From assembly GCA_037479115.1 (NCBI GenBank), contig JBBFLK010000012.1, forward strand, positions 1-64,000: a stretch of DNA of 64,000 nt, read 5' to 3'. Below the pieces are notes generated by a model. It saw only the letters and a list, made by a program, of their open reading frames with translations, did no database searches and had not been told where the DNA came from. How positions within the stretch are numbered: position 1 is the first letter of the stretch; the number at the start of each line of letters is the position of its first letter. This document shows positions 40,810 to 49,944 of the stretch, piece after piece. Source of the stretch: Anaerohalosphaeraceae bacterium. GTDB taxonomy: Bacteria; Planctomycetota; Phycisphaerae; Sedimentisphaerales; Anaerohalosphaeraceae. The position numbers were made by a program, and so were the translations under genes.

Positions 40810-41829
40810 ATGAATTTTGACCATATCCCGCAGGCCGTTGAGCCCTCGAAGGTGCCGGTTCGGGTCTTGTACACGGGGGCGAAGATTCCGGCCATTGGGC
40901 TGGGCACGTTCGGGTCGGACCGCTTTTCCGCCGAGCAGGTGGCGCAGGCCGTCGGGGAAGCGCTGGCGGCGGGCTATCGTCATATTGATTGTGCGGCGGT
41001 GTACGGCAACGAAAAGCAGATTGGCCGGGTGCTGCAGTATTATTTCCGCAGCGGCCGGCTGAAACGAAGCGAGCTGTGGATTACTTCCAAACTCTGGAAT
41101 GATATGCACCAGCGGGTCGAAGAGGCCTGCCGGCGCTCGCTGGAGGATTTGGGGCTGGAGTATCTGGATTTGTATCTGGTGCACTGGCCGTTTCCCAATT
41201 ATCACCCGCCGGGATGCGATGTCCACTCGCGCAGTCCGGACGCCAAGCCGTATATTCACGACAATTATATGAAGACCTGGCGTCAGATGGAGCGGCTGGT
41301 GGAACAGGGGCTTGTACGGCATATCGGCACATCGAATATGACCATTCCCAAGCTCAAACTCCTGCTGCGGGATGCCCGCATCAAACCGGTCTGCAATCAG
41401 ATGGAGCTGCATCCGCATTTCCAGCAGCCGGAGCTGTTTGCCTTCTGCGTGGAGCACGGCATTGTGCCGGTCGGGTATTGTCCGCTCGGCTCGCCCGCCC
41501 GTCCGGACCGGGACCGCACCCCCGACGATACGGTGGTGCTCGAGGACCCGGTGCTGCGGGAGATTGCTGCTCGGCGCGGAACGACCGTTGCCGCAGTGTG
41601 CATCCGCTGGGCGATTCAGCGGGGACAGATTCTAATTCCGTTCTCGCTGCATCACTATGCCGACAATCTCCGTGCGGCGGTCAGCGAGCCGCTCCGCGAA
41701 GAAGAGATGGAGCGGATTCGGCGGATTGACAAAAACTGCCGGCTGATTAAAGGGCAGGTCTTTCTGTGGAAGCCCAATCAGTCCTGGGAGGACCTGTGGG
41801 ACCCGACGGGAGAGATTACGCCGCCGTAA
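40810..41829 (+). CDS. Aldo/keto reductase
   Basis: 339 residues. NAD(P)H-dependent reduction or oxidation of sugar-type carbonyls or alcohols is expected. Family motifs: IPAIGLGTFGSD, YRHIDCAAVYGNE (catalytic Tyr), ELWITSKLWNDMH (catalytic Lys), YLVHWPF (His), HIGTSNMTIPKL and QMELHPHFQQPEL. The ATG has AGGAGGT four bases upstream. It begins a three-gene run with an alpha-L-fucosidase and an alcohol dehydrogenase, so a part in L-fucose or related sugar oxidation is likely but not shown. Confidence 0.9.
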   Translation: MNFDHIPQAVEPSKVPVRVLYTGAKIPAIGLGTFGSDRFSAEQVAQAVGEALAAGYRHIDCAAVYGNEKQIGRVLQYYFRSGRLKRSELWITSKLWNDMHQRVEEACRRSLEDLGLEYLDLYLVHWPFPNYHPPGCDVHSRSPDAKPYIHDNYMKTWRQMERLVEQGLVRHIGTSNMTIPKLKLLLRDARIKPVCNQMELHPHFQQPELFAFCVEHGIVPVGYCPLGSPARPDRDRTPDDTVVLEDPVLREIAARRGTTVAAVCIRWAIQRGQILIPFSLHHYADNLRAAVSEPLREEEMERIRRIDKNCRLIKGQVFLWKPNQSWEDLWDPTGEITPP

Positions 41830-41872
41830 GAGCGGCTGGAATGGAACATCGAGCAGATAGAAAGGAGTCGGT

Positions 41873-43570
41873 ATGAGAAAATCGGTTCTGTCGGCAGTGC
41901 TGGCGGCGGCGGTGCTGGGGGGATGTGCCGGACGGGAACGGGTGGAGCGGATGCAGACCGGGCCGTTTGAGCCGACCTGGGAATCGCTGAGCCGTTATGA
42001 AACGCCGGAGTGGTTTCGGGATGCCAAGTTCGGCATCTGGGCGCACTGGGGGCCGCAGTGTGCTCCGGAGCGCGGCGACTGGTACGCACGGTTTATGTAT
42101 ATGGAAAACGCGCCGAGCTGGGCGGGCGATATTTTTGCCTATCATCGGCAGCGCTACGGCCATCCGTCGCAGTTCGGCTTTAAGGATGTGATTCATACCT
42201 GGAAGGCCGAAAACTGGGACCCGGACAAACTGCTGGCACTCTATAAGCGGGTCGGGGCACGCTATTTTGTCGCCCTGGCCAATCATCACGACAATTTCGA
42301 CAACTGGGACAGCCGATACCAGCCGTGGAACTCGGTGAAGGTCGGCCCGAAGAAGGATTTGATAGCGGGCTGGGCGGAGGCGGCGCGCCGGCATGGGCTG
42401 CGCTTCGGCGTCAGCGTCCACGCCTCGCACGCCTGGACCTGGTATGAGCCGGCGCAGGGGGCGGACAAAACCGGACCCTATGCCGGTGTGCCGTATGACG
42501 GCACACTGACAAAGGCCGACGGCAAAGGGCTCTGGTGGGAAGGGCTGGACCCGCAGGATTTGTACGCCCAGAACCATCCGCGCAGTGCGGATGCGGAGGA
42601 CCCGACGGCGATTCACCGCCAGTGGGAATGGGGAAACGGGGCCAGCATCCCGGATGAGGCGTACTGCCGCAAGTTTTACAACCGCACGCTCGATTTGCTC
42701 AACCGCTATCGGCCGGATTTGATTTATTTTGATGATACGGCCCTCCCGCTGTATCCGGTCAGCGATGTGGGACTTCGGATTGCCGCACACTTTTACAACA
42801 GCAGCATCCGCTGGAACAAAGGGAAGCTGGAGGGCGTGCTGAACGGCAAGGTGCTCACCCCCGAGCAGCGACGGTGTATGGTCTGGGATATTGAGCGCGG
42901 CGCCAGCCCGCAGATTGAGCCGCTGCCGTGGCAGACCTGCACGTGTCTGGGCAGCTGGCACTATGACCGGCGGATTTATGAGCAGCGCCGCTACAAAAGC
43001 GCCAGGACGGTCGTTCATATGCTGGTGGATATTGTCAGCAAAAACGGCAATCTGCTGCTCAGTGTTCCGCTTCGAAGCGACGGCTCGCTCGATTCAGAGG
43101 CAGAGCGGATTCTGCAGGAGATTGCGGCCTGGATGGATGTAAACGGGGAGGCGATTTACGCGACGCGTCCGTGGAAGGTCTTCGGCGAAGGACCGGCCAT
43201 GAAGGAAGCAGCCCCGCTGCAGGGGCCCGGATTCAACGAGGGACGCGGCAGGCCGCTGACCGCCGAGGATGTCCGCTATACCGTCTCCAAAGACGGACGG
43301 ACGCTGTATGTGTTTCTGATGGGAAGGCCCGCCGCCGGACAGACCGTTGTTCTGAAAACGCTGCGGCTGAACAATCCTTCCGGCCAGGGACGTGTGAACC
43401 TTTTGGGCTGGACGGGCTCGATGGACTGGAGCATCGACTCGGCGGGGCGATTGACCGTGAACTGGCCGACCGTGGAGCCGGCGCGTCCGTTTGACGCCTA
43501 TGCCAGTGTGCTGAAAGTCAGCGGGTTCGAAATGGATATAGAGGAAGCGGATGCAGGGGAACAGTTATGA
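41873..43570 (+). CDS. GH29 alpha-L-fucosidase, lipoprotein
   Basis: 565 residues. A lipoprotein signal with lipobox VLGGC (Cys18) suggests membrane anchoring. The TIM barrel opens with [19 protein letters not shown], typical of GH29, and includes [17 protein letters not shown] and the nucleophile Asp in [14 protein letters not shown] (near residue 285). A C-terminal beta-sandwich follows from about 430. It removes terminal alpha-L-fucose from glycans. It shares ATGA with the following dehydrogenase gene, so the two are translationally coupled. An AraC-type regulator is divergent to this operon. Confidence 0.9.
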   Translation: MRKSVLSAVLAAAVLGGCAGRERVERMQTGPFEPTWESLSRYETPEWFRDAKFGIWAHWGPQCAPERGDWYARFMYMENAPSWAGDIFAYHRQRYGHPSQFGFKDVIHTWKAENWDPDKLLALYKRVGARYFVALANHHDNFDNWDSRYQPWNSVKVGPKKDLIAGWAEAARRHGLRFGVSVHASHAWTWYEPAQGADKTGPYAGVPYDGTLTKADGKGLWWEGLDPQDLYAQNHPRSADAEDPTAIHRQWEWGNGASIPDEAYCRKFYNRTLDLLNRYRPDLIYFDDTALPLYPVSDVGLRIAAHFYNSSIRWNKGKLEGVLNGKVLTPEQRRCMVWDIERGASPQIEPLPWQTCTCLGSWHYDRRIYEQRRYKSARTVVHMLVDIVSKNGNLLLSVPLRSDGSLDSEAERILQEIAAWMDVNGEAIYATRPWKVFGEGPAMKEAAPLQGPGFNEGRGRPLTAEDVRYTVSKDGRTLYVFLMGRPAAGQTVVLKTLRLNNPSGQGRVNLLGWTGSMDWSIDSAGRLTVNWPTVEPARPFDAYASVLKVSGFEMDIEEADAGEQL

Positions 43571-44631
43571 AAGGGAAAATGAAAGGGGCGATTCTGCCCG
43601 GCAACAGTACCGTCGTTCTCAAAGAGTTTGATATTCCGGTGCCCGGACACGGCGAGGTGCTGATTCGGATGAAATCTTCAACCATCTGCGGCTCGGATAT
43701 CCGGTGCATTTATCACGAGCATCTGGGCAAAGGGCCGGAGGGGTATCAGCCCGGGATGATTGCCGGACACGAGCCCGCCGGACAGATTGTCGAGGCGGGA
43801 CCGGGATGTCGGCGGTTCAAGGAGGGCGACCGGGTGATTGTCTATCACATCTCCGGCTGCGGACTGTGCAATGACTGCCGGCGCGGGTACTACATCTCCT
43901 GCACCAGCCCGTATCGGCGGGCGTACGGCTGGCAGCGGGACGGCGGAATGGCCGAGTATCTGCTGGCCGAAGAGAAAGACCTTATTGCGCTGCCGGATGA
44001 GCTGAGTTATTCGGACGGGGCCCAGGTGGCCTGCGGGTTCGGCACGGTCTATGAGGGGCTGGAGAAAATCGGCGTCTGCGGCAATGATGCGGTCCTGATT
44101 ACCGGTCTGGGGCCGGTGGGACTGGCATCGGCGATGCTGGCCCGGGCGATGGGAGCCCACAAAATCATCGGGATTGAGGTCATTCCGGAACGGCTGCGGA
44201 TTGCCGAACAGCTGGGGCTGTTTGATGTGCTGCTGCCGGCCGGGCCGGACAACGTGCAGCAGGTTCGCGACCTGACCGGCGGGCACGGGGTCGAGAAGTC
44301 TGTGGACTGTTCCGCAAATGAAGCGGCGCGGCTGACCTGCATTCAGGCGGCCCGCAAGTGGGGCAAGATTGTCTTTCTTGGTGAAGGCGGCACCTGCCGG
44401 TTCCAGCCCTCGCCGGATATTATTCACGACCAGAAAACGATTTATGGGTCGTGGGTGACGTGTCTGTGGCGGATGGAGGAGCTGGTGGAGCGTCTGGTCC
44501 GCTGGAAACTGCACCCTGATCGGCTGATAACTCACCGTTTTGCCTTGGCGCAGGCGGCGGAGGCCTATGCGCTGATGGCCTCCGGCCGCTGCGGCAAGGT
44601 CGCCGTGGTTTTTGACGAAGAGCTCAAATAA
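43567..44631 (+). CDS. Zinc-dependent medium-chain alcohol dehydrogenase
   Basis: 354 residues. Catalytic zinc ligands are visible in [10 protein letters not shown] (Cys) and AGHEPAGQI (His-Glu), structural zinc ligands in [15 protein letters not shown], and the NAD(P)-binding Rossmann motif in [13 protein letters not shown]. The family includes sorbitol, threonine and sugar dehydrogenases. With the upstream fucosidase it could oxidise released L-fucose (compare L-fucose dehydrogenases of this superfamily), but other polyols are possible. Its last ~220 bases lie inside a 367-bp segment that is repeated beyond the DarTG insert. Confidence 0.9.
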   Translation: MKGKMKGAILPGNSTVVLKEFDIPVPGHGEVLIRMKSSTICGSDIRCIYHEHLGKGPEGYQPGMIAGHEPAGQIVEAGPGCRRFKEGDRVIVYHISGCGLCNDCRRGYYISCTSPYRRAYGWQRDGGMAEYLLAEEKDLIALPDELSYSDGAQVACGFGTVYEGLEKIGVCGNDAVLITGLGPVGLASAMLARAMGAHKIIGIEVIPERLRIAEQLGLFDVLLPAGPDNVQQVRDLTGGHGVEKSVDCSANEAARLTCIQAARKWGKIVFLGEGGTCRFQPSPDIIHDQKTIYGSWVTCLWRMEELVERLVRWKLHPDRLITHRFALAQAAEAYALMASGRCGKVAVVFDEELK

Positions 44632-44636
44632 CCGCT

Positions 44637-44667
44637 CGGCTGATTTGCGAGCCGGTGTTTTTGTTTT
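44637..44667. terminator. Convergent terminator after the dehydrogenase gene
   Basis: CGGCT / AGCCG stem with an 8-nt loop, followed by GTGTTTTTGTTTT. An alternative stem GCTCG / CGAGC overlaps it. The same hairpin occurs in the right repeat copy at 47173-47203, before the GH105 stop. Confidence 0.55.
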
Positions 44668-44778
44668 ACGGCTTGAGCTGATGGGCAATCAGCCACAGGA
44701 CGGGGGCCTGCCCGTGCAGGTCGCCGACGACACGCGGCCGCTTCAGGTAAAACTCAATGTCATCCTGCTGGCCGGTGC
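44666..44778 (-). pseudogene. Truncated 3' fragment of the GH105 gene
   Basis: This is identical to the last 113 bases (about 37 codons plus stop) of the GH105 gene at 47202-48284. It breaks off at the insert junction, leaving no start codon or catalytic part. It is a by-product of the duplication around the DarTG island. Confidence 0.9.
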
Positions 44779-44998
44779 GCAATACAGGATATTGTGAGTG
44801 GTCTGACAAAGAGGAGACAGTCAGAATTAGGAATCGCTGAATAAACGAGCAACGGCATTTTTACTTTGGGGAAAAGAAAACAGAGCTCCAGAAACAAGTG
44901 GGAGCGGGGGTTGGCTCCGCCGGTTTTTTCTTTGTATTCATCGACGGTCAGCATATTTTGCAAAGATAAGCCATTTTGTTTTTTGGGGAATATATTGG

Positions 44999-45026
44999 TT
45001 GCTGTGACATTCTAATCTGATATGAT
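44999..45026 (+). promoter_or_regulatory. Promoter for darTG
   Basis: TTGCTG and TATGAT are separated by 16 bases. An AGGAGG lies at 45036-45041, just after the expected transcription start and 80 bases before the darT ATG, so it may serve a short leader reading frame. Confidence 0.5.
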
Positions 45027-45122
45027 ATTGTTGATAGGAGGTTTTGTGTATTTTTTGTTGTATAGAGAGAAGAGGCGCTAGCGCAGAAAATTCCCAGTCA
45101 GAACCTTGGCACAACATTCTGA

Positions 45123-45716
45123 ATGGATATGAAAGTTAAAGAACTGTACTATATCATGCCAATAGACAACATTTCTTCGGTAATAGAGCATGGGATTCTT
45201 TCTAACCAGGAAATAAGGAGAAGAAAAATTCCATGTCAATCTATTGCCGATGAAAATGTTCAGAACCGTAGGAAGAATAAATCTGTTCCGGGAGGAAAGC
45301 CGCTGCATTATTATGCAAATTTATATTTTGATGCGCATAATCCCATGTTGAGCAGAGTTCGGAACAGAAACAAAGAACTCTGTGTTCTCAGGATTGATAC
45401 GGCTGTGATGCATCTGCCGGGAGTTGTTATCACGGACATGAATGCCGCCAGCAAGTATGCGAGGTTTTATCCTTATCCTGGAGGGTTGAAGTGTCTGGAT
45501 TTCGAAATGATTTATGCCAGATGTTGGCTCCATCACGATGATATTTTTTTGGGATGGCGACACAAGTCCGTTAAATGTGCAGAAGTTCTTGTGCCCGTGT
45601 GCGTCGAGAGGAAGTATATAATAGGAGCATATGTATATGACGAAGAAGCAAGACTGAAATTGAAGTCAACTGGTTTTGATGGTATTATAAAAATCAAAAG
45701 GGAGTTATTTTTCTAA
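45123..45716 (+). CDS. darT: DarT-type DNA ADP-ribosyltransferase toxin
   Basis: 197 residues. DarT enzymes use NAD to ADP-ribosylate thymidine or guanosine in single-stranded DNA, blocking replication; in phage defence this stops phage DNA synthesis. Family features are visible: LYYIMPIDNISSVIEHGILS at the start, ANLYFDAHNPMLSRVRN, and the catalytic Glu154 in KCAEVLVPV. A TGA directly precedes the ATG, so the frame cannot extend upstream except to a second ATG at 45129 downstream. No good ribosome binding site is visible, consistent with low toxin translation. It is followed after 15 bases by its antitoxin. The gene is AT-rich and lies in an inserted segment. Confidence 0.88.
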   Translation: MDMKVKELYYIMPIDNISSVIEHGILSNQEIRRRKIPCQSIADENVQNRRKNKSVPGGKPLHYYANLYFDAHNPMLSRVRNRNKELCVLRIDTAVMHLPGVVITDMNAASKYARFYPYPGGLKCLDFEMIYARCWLHHDDIFLGWRHKSVKCAEVLVPVCVERKYIIGAYVYDEEARLKLKSTGFDGIIKIKRELFF

Positions 45717-45731
45717 TAAACAGGATGGGGT

Positions 45732-46850
45732 ATGTCTATAAAAATATTAATCGGCGATTTGTTTTCGTCCAAAGCCCAGACTCTTGTTAATACGGTTAAC
45801 TGTACAGGGATTATGGGGAAGGGGATTGCCCAGCAATTTAAAGAGAGATTTCCGGATATGTTCAGGGACTATGTAGCACGCTGTGAACGAAATGAGGTTC
45901 AGCTCGGACGGCCGTATTTGTATAAAGATTTGTATGGTGTTTCTATTGTGAATTTTCCAACTAAGAAGCATTGGAGGTCCGTATCGCGTGTCGAGGACAT
46001 TATCAAGGGTCTCCAATATTTTCTCGAAAAGTATAAAGAATGGAAGATTACTTCCGTTGCTTTTCCTCCCTTGGGATGTGGGAATGGAGGTCTTGAGTGG
46101 GATATTGTGGGCCCCATTCTTTATCAAAATCTTTCACAAATTGATATTTCTGTTGAGATTTATGCGCCTTATGGAACGCCTTCACAAAAGCTAACTCACG
46201 ATTTTTTATCCAAAACCGTTGAACGTTGGACGGAAAAAACTTTGAATGCTTCAAAAGAGAAAGTAAAACAGGAATGGTTTGTATTACTTGAGGTTTTATC
46301 GAGACTTCAGCAGCAGCCGTATTCATTGCCTGTTGGAAGGACCATCTTTCAAAAAATATGTTATGTAGCGACTGAAATGGGTTTGGATACGGGTTTTCGA
46401 TACAAACAAGGGACCTATGGTCCATTTTCCTCACAAATTAAGCCGGCCATCTCTGTTTTGGCGAACGCCAATTTAATATTGGAAACACAATCGGGAAGAA
46501 TGATACATTTAAAAGTTGGCCCACAGTATGAATCGACGAGAAAACATAAGCTTGATTTTTTAGAAAAGCATCAGAATCTCATAGAAAAAATTACGGATTT
46601 ATTTTTGCGAATTAAAGATACAGAGCAGGCCGAAGAGGTGTCAACTGTTCTCTATACCGTACAGGAACTTACACGAAGAACAAATCAATCTTTAATTTCT
46701 GAACAAGAAGTTTATGATTTTATTATTCAGTGGAAAAAGTCTTGGAATACCGAAGAGAAGAGAAAAGCGGTAGCTGATACAATACGAAGTCTTGGTATGT
46801 TGGGATGGATAAAAACAGAATTTAGTGAAAGTCTCTTAGTTGATGCCTAA
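45732..46850 (+). CDS. darG: DarG-type macrodomain antitoxin
   Basis: 372 residues. The N-terminal macrodomain (1-155) has the ADP-ribose loop NTVNCTGIMGKGIAQQFKERF and the FPPLGCGNGGLEW motif of DarG/TARG1-type hydrolases, which remove the ADP-ribose added by DarT. The C-terminal half (about 175-372), with LPVGRTIFQKICYVATEMGL and YKQGTYGPFSSQIKP, matches the second DarG domain, which in known systems binds and neutralises DarT. An AGGATGGGG site precedes the ATG. It is co-oriented with darT, the usual toxin-first order of DarTG. Confidence 0.9.
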   Translation: MSIKILIGDLFSSKAQTLVNTVNCTGIMGKGIAQQFKERFPDMFRDYVARCERNEVQLGRPYLYKDLYGVSIVNFPTKKHWRSVSRVEDIIKGLQYFLEKYKEWKITSVAFPPLGCGNGGLEWDIVGPILYQNLSQIDISVEIYAPYGTPSQKLTHDFLSKTVERWTEKTLNASKEKVKQEWFVLLEVLSRLQQQPYSLPVGRTIFQKICYVATEMGLDTGFRYKQGTYGPFSSQIKPAISVLANANLILETQSGRMIHLKVGPQYESTRKHKLDFLEKHQNLIEKITDLFLRIKDTEQAEEVSTVLYTVQELTRRTNQSLISEQEVYDFIIQWKKSWNTEEKRKAVADTIRSLGMLGWIKTEFSESLLVDA

Positions 46851-46947
46851 CATGCAAAGCCAGTAGGTTGTTTTACGCGGCTGCAGCTGTTGCTTTTTTA
46901 ATTGTTTTTCACCAAAGGGACCCTATGAACTCTCTTTTTCCGGTCGG

Positions 46948-47167
46948 GCCGGATATTATCCACGACCAGAAAACGATTTATGGGTCGTGGGTGACCTGTC
47001 TGTGGCGGATGGAGGAGCTGGTGGAGCGTCTGGTCCGCTGGAAACTGCACCCTGATCGGCTGATAACTCACCGTTTTGCCTTGGCGCAGGCGGCGGAGGC
47101 CTATGCGCTGATGGCCTCCGGCCGCTGCGGCAAGGTCGCCGTGGTTTTTGACGAAGAGCTCAAATAA
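46948..47167 (+). pseudogene. Orphan 3' fragment of the alcohol dehydrogenase gene
   Basis: It encodes the last ~72 residues of the dehydrogenase (from [15 protein letters not shown]). An open frame continues upstream into insert DNA (46868, opening MFYAAAAVAFLIVF), giving a chimeric frame of 99 codons. No catalytic residues remain, so it is a duplication relic. Confidence 0.85.
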
Positions 47168-47314
47168 CCGCTCGGCTGATTTGCGAGCCGGTGTTTTTGT
47201 TTTACGGCTTGAGCTGATGGGCAATCAGCCACAGGACGGGGGCCTGCCCGTGCAGGTCGCCGACGACACGCGGCCGCTTCAGGTAAAACTCAATGTCATC
47301 CTGCTGGCCGGTGC
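46948..47314 (+). repeat. Right copy of 367-bp direct repeat
   Basis: This copy contains the 3' part of the dehydrogenase gene without its beginning, then the hairpin, then the true 3' end of the intact GH105 gene. The two differences from the left copy lie in its first 50 bases. Confidence 0.95.
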
Positions 47315-48284
47315 CGACGCAGACCTCGCGGACATTGCCTTCCCGGTCCACGTGAGCAATCAGGGCCTTTTTGGCGGCTTCGACGGCCGGCATATACTGC
47401 GATTTCTTCAGCCAGCCGTGTTCGACGCCGACGGCCATCGCATAGGCAAACATCGCCGTGCAGGAGCTTTCCGTCCAGGAATACGGATTATCAATCAGCT
47501 GCCGCCACATCCCGTTGTCGGATTGATACCGCAGCAGCGAGGCCATCATCTTTTTGTAGCCGGCCATGATTTCGGGACGGAGTCGATGGTCGGCCGGCAG
47601 AGAACTGAGCACCTCGGCCAGCGAGGCGGCCACCCAGCCGTTGCCGCGTCCCCAGAAGTAGTGGAAATCGGGCCCGTGGAAGAACAGGCCGTTGGGCTGC
47701 TGGAGTTTCTTCAGATAGGCCGCCAGCTGCATCGCCGCCCGGTCGGCGTATTTGGGATTGCCGGTCGCCCGGTAGGCCTGAATCTGAAGCATCCCGACCA
47801 TGTACATATCGTCAATCCACCAGCGGGTCTGGCTGGTCAGGCCGTCCTCCTGCGTGGTTTCCCACTGGCTGTCGGCGAAGGTCAGACCCAGTTCGAGCCA
47901 TCGCTTATCGCCGGTAATCCGATAAATCTCGAACGGCACAATGCCTTCGACATTGTGGTCCACGTGCGAATGACGCGAAATCAGGATGCTGTCCGGCTCG
48001 AGGAATTTCTCATAGCGGGCGATGACTTTTTGAAGCAGGGCCTTGTCGCCGGTATAGTCTGCAAACCGCAGGGCCCCGACCGCCGTACAGGCCTCGGCAT
48101 AATGAAGCCCTTTCCCGGGCCGATAGAGCGAATAATCCTTGCGGTCCAGCAGATTCTGGACGACACGCCGGCCGACTTCCTTCAGTTCCGCCTCGGAGGT
48201 CGGTTTGGTTTTTTTCGGAGCAGCGGCACAGGAAGCACACAGCATCAGTCCGGCACACAGAATCGGCAGCATTCGTTTCATCAT
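47202..48284 (-). CDS. GH105-type unsaturated glycosyl hydrolase, lipoprotein
   Basis: 360 residues. A lipoprotein-like signal (LPILCAGLMLCASC) precedes an (alpha/alpha)6 barrel of the GH88/GH105 family. Diagnostic segments are TRWWIDDMYMVGML (catalytic Asp), YFWGRGNGWVAASLAEVL and SWTESSCTAMFAYAMAVGV. Such enzymes release the 4,5-unsaturated uronic acid left by pectin or rhamnogalacturonan lyases. No lyase gene is in the window. AGGAGA precedes the ATG. Its 3' end is duplicated upstream of the DarTG island, yet this copy is complete. Confidence 0.88.
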   Translation of the reverse strand: MMKRMLPILCAGLMLCASCAAAPKKTKPTSEAELKEVGRRVVQNLLDRKDYSLYRPGKGLHYAEACTAVGALRFADYTGDKALLQKVIARYEKFLEPDSILISRHSHVDHNVEGIVPFEIYRITGDKRWLELGLTFADSQWETTQEDGLTSQTRWWIDDMYMVGMLQIQAYRATGNPKYADRAAMQLAAYLKKLQQPNGLFFHGPDFHYFWGRGNGWVAASLAEVLSSLPADHRLRPEIMAGYKKMMASLLRYQSDNGMWRQLIDNPYSWTESSCTAMFAYAMAVGVEHGWLKKSQYMPAVEAAKKALIAHVDREGNVREVCVGTGQQDDIEFYLKRPRVVGDLHGQAPVLWLIAHQLKP

Positions 48285-48304
48285 CAGTCTCCTGCAAAAA
48301 AAGG

Positions 48305-49858
48305 TTAAGGGTTCTCTCGTTCTGTCAGTCGATAGCTCACAAAGGCAAATTCCCGGCTGTCGGGCGACCAGGAGGGCACATTGAGGGTGCCCTGTCCGCC
48401 GAAGAGCCGGGTCAGCGTGCGCGGTTCCTCTTCACGGTCGGTCGGCAGAAGCCGCAGGACGACCTCCTGCTGAGCCGGATGGCCTTTGACGTGTTTGTCA
48501 TAAGAAAGAAAGACAATCCATTTGCCGTCCGGCGACGGATGCGGGAACCAGTCGTTGTACTGGTCATCAAAGGTCATCAGGACGGGGTTGGTTCCGTCGG
48601 CATTCATCCGCCAGAGAAACATCGGGCCTTCCCGGTCGGAGTTGAAATAGATGAATTTGCCGTCGGGGGAGTAATCCGGCCCGTCTTCATGGGCGGGAGT
48701 ATTGGTCAGCTGCCGCTCCGGGCCGCCTTTGAGGTCGATGGCATAGATGTCGTATTGTCCGCCGCGCTGGGCACAATAGACCACGGTTTTGCCGTCCGGC
48801 GAAACGCCGTGCCAGTAAGACGGACCCTGCGGGGTAATCAGTCGAGGCCTGCCTCCTTTGGAAGGCACGCGGTAAATCTTTGATACGCCATTGTCATCGT
48901 GGCTGAGAAAAATCCATTTGCCGTCCGGCGCAAATCCGTGGTCGTTGTTGCACCGGTCGGCAAAGCCGGTGTTAAGCCGCTTGGGCGTGCCGCCCTCGAC
49001 GGGGATTGTATAAAGCCGTCCGCCGCTGTTGAACAGCAGCGTTTTGCCGTCGGGCGACCAGTTCGGCGCCTCGATGTGCATTTCGGTTGTCGAGAAGACG
49101 ACGCGCCGCCGTCCGGTTTGGATGTTGAAAATTTCCAGACTGCTTTCGAGCATCCGGTTTTCCTCCTCAACCAGCCCCCTCGTTCGGATGAAAACGTTTT
49201 TGAAGACGGCCTGGGCCGTTTGCGTGTTGTCGTGCGAACAGACAATCAGACCGGCGTAAACGGGTTCGCTCATCGAAACGACGACGGTGCCGACCGGTTC
49301 GAAGGTTCTGCCGTCTTCGGAGACAGACATCGTGAAAAGCCGGCCCTGGCGGACCAGGCGGATATACGGGGGATTCGGCAGACCGCAGGGCACCTCCATG
49401 GTCGGGCCGTCCTGCATCCGGCGAAACTGAAGCGCCGCCGCGCCGCTGCCGTGAATGACGGCATCGACGTAGGCCGCATCGTGGTCCATGTTTTGACGAA
49501 TCATCCAGCCGGCCTTGCGGTGGGGGTGGGTGCCGGCGGCCCATTCGACCCGGGCGGTCAGTTCGACATCGCCGACGATTTGCTTCCAGGCGAAGTGAAA
49601 GGCGTCGCTGTGATACCAGATGTTTTCGCCGCTGCCGGTCAGTCGGTAGAGTCCGCCGGAGGGGTCATATTCGGTTCGGCCGGCGACAGCGGTTTCGCCG
49701 ACATCGCGCGAGCCCTCAAAAAGTCCCAGGGAAGAGCCGCTGCACGCGCAGCCGAATGCGGCGGCACGGAACAGAAGAACGGCCGAAAGCAGAACCCCCG
49801 AACACGGCAGGGCGGTTTTGTGTCCAAACACTGTCTGGTTTCGGCTTTTTCGTTCCAT
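48305..49858 (-). CDS. Secreted TolB-like beta-propeller (PD40 repeats) with N-terminal lectin-like domain
   Basis: About 517 residues from the ATG at 49858, which opens a signal sequence (CSGVLLSAVLLFRAAAFGCACSG); an upstream in-frame start has no support. The first ~200 residues resemble a concanavalin-like beta-sandwich of the DUF1349 type (FHFAWKQIVGDVELTARVEW, KAGWMIRQNMDHDAAYVD). The rest has at least five TolB/PD40 propeller repeats with the SPDGK motif (APNWSPDGKTLLFNSGG, HGFAPDGKWIFLSHDD, PDYSPDGKFIYFNSDREG, PHPSPDGKWIVFLSYD, SWSPDSREFAFVSY). It starts upstream of GH105 with a 20-bp gap, so they are likely co-transcribed. It may bind oligosaccharide or help present substrate; no enzymatic residues are recognised. 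Confidence 0.78.
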   Translation of the reverse strand: MERKSRNQTVFGHKTALPCSGVLLSAVLLFRAAAFGCACSGSSLGLFEGSRDVGETAVAGRTEYDPSGGLYRLTGSGENIWYHSDAFHFAWKQIVGDVELTARVEWAAGTHPHRKAGWMIRQNMDHDAAYVDAVIHGSGAAALQFRRMQDGPTMEVPCGLPNPPYIRLVRQGRLFTMSVSEDGRTFEPVGTVVVSMSEPVYAGLIVCSHDNTQTAQAVFKNVFIRTRGLVEEENRMLESSLEIFNIQTGRRRVVFSTTEMHIEAPNWSPDGKTLLFNSGGRLYTIPVEGGTPKRLNTGFADRCNNDHGFAPDGKWIFLSHDDNGVSKIYRVPSKGGRPRLITPQGPSYWHGVSPDGKTVVYCAQRGGQYDIYAIDLKGGPERQLTNTPAHEDGPDYSPDGKFIYFNSDREGPMFLWRMNADGTNPVLMTFDDQYNDWFPHPSPDGKWIVFLSYDKHVKGHPAQQEVVLRLLPTDREEEPRTLTRLFGGQGTLNVPSWSPDSREFAFVSYRLTERENP

Positions 49859-49944
49859 CGGTTCTCTTCCCGGCTGACCTGTCCAGCCGCAGAAGATTGT
49901 AGCCGACCCGCCCCGTTCACGCAACCTGTTTGTCTGAGTTTCGC

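Larger units (their letters stand above)
44412..44778 (+). repeat. Left copy of 367-bp direct repeat flanking DarTG insert
   Basis: This segment covers the last ~220 bases of the dehydrogenase gene, the convergent intergenic hairpin and the last 113 bases of the GH105 gene. It recurs at 46948-47314 (constant offset 2536) with only two differences that I found (44424 T/C and 44460 G/C). Homology ends abruptly on both sides. Confidence 0.95.
44779..46947 (+). mobile_element. Inserted AT-rich DarTG island
   Basis: The DNA between the two 367-bp repeats is visibly AT-rich compared with both flanks, and the change falls exactly at the repeat ends. It carries only darT and darG plus about 340 bases of upstream and 100 bases of downstream non-coding DNA. 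No transposase, integrase or short inverted repeat is visible. The layout fits integration of a circle by single crossover in a carried copy of the target, or insertion with a long target duplication. The first ~340 bases hold a promoter but no gene I can support. Confidence 0.75.

Noticed and set aside
44779-46947. Insertion sequence or integron
   Set aside because: No transposase, integrase, short terminal inverted repeat or attC-like site is visible; the only repeats are the long host-derived ones.
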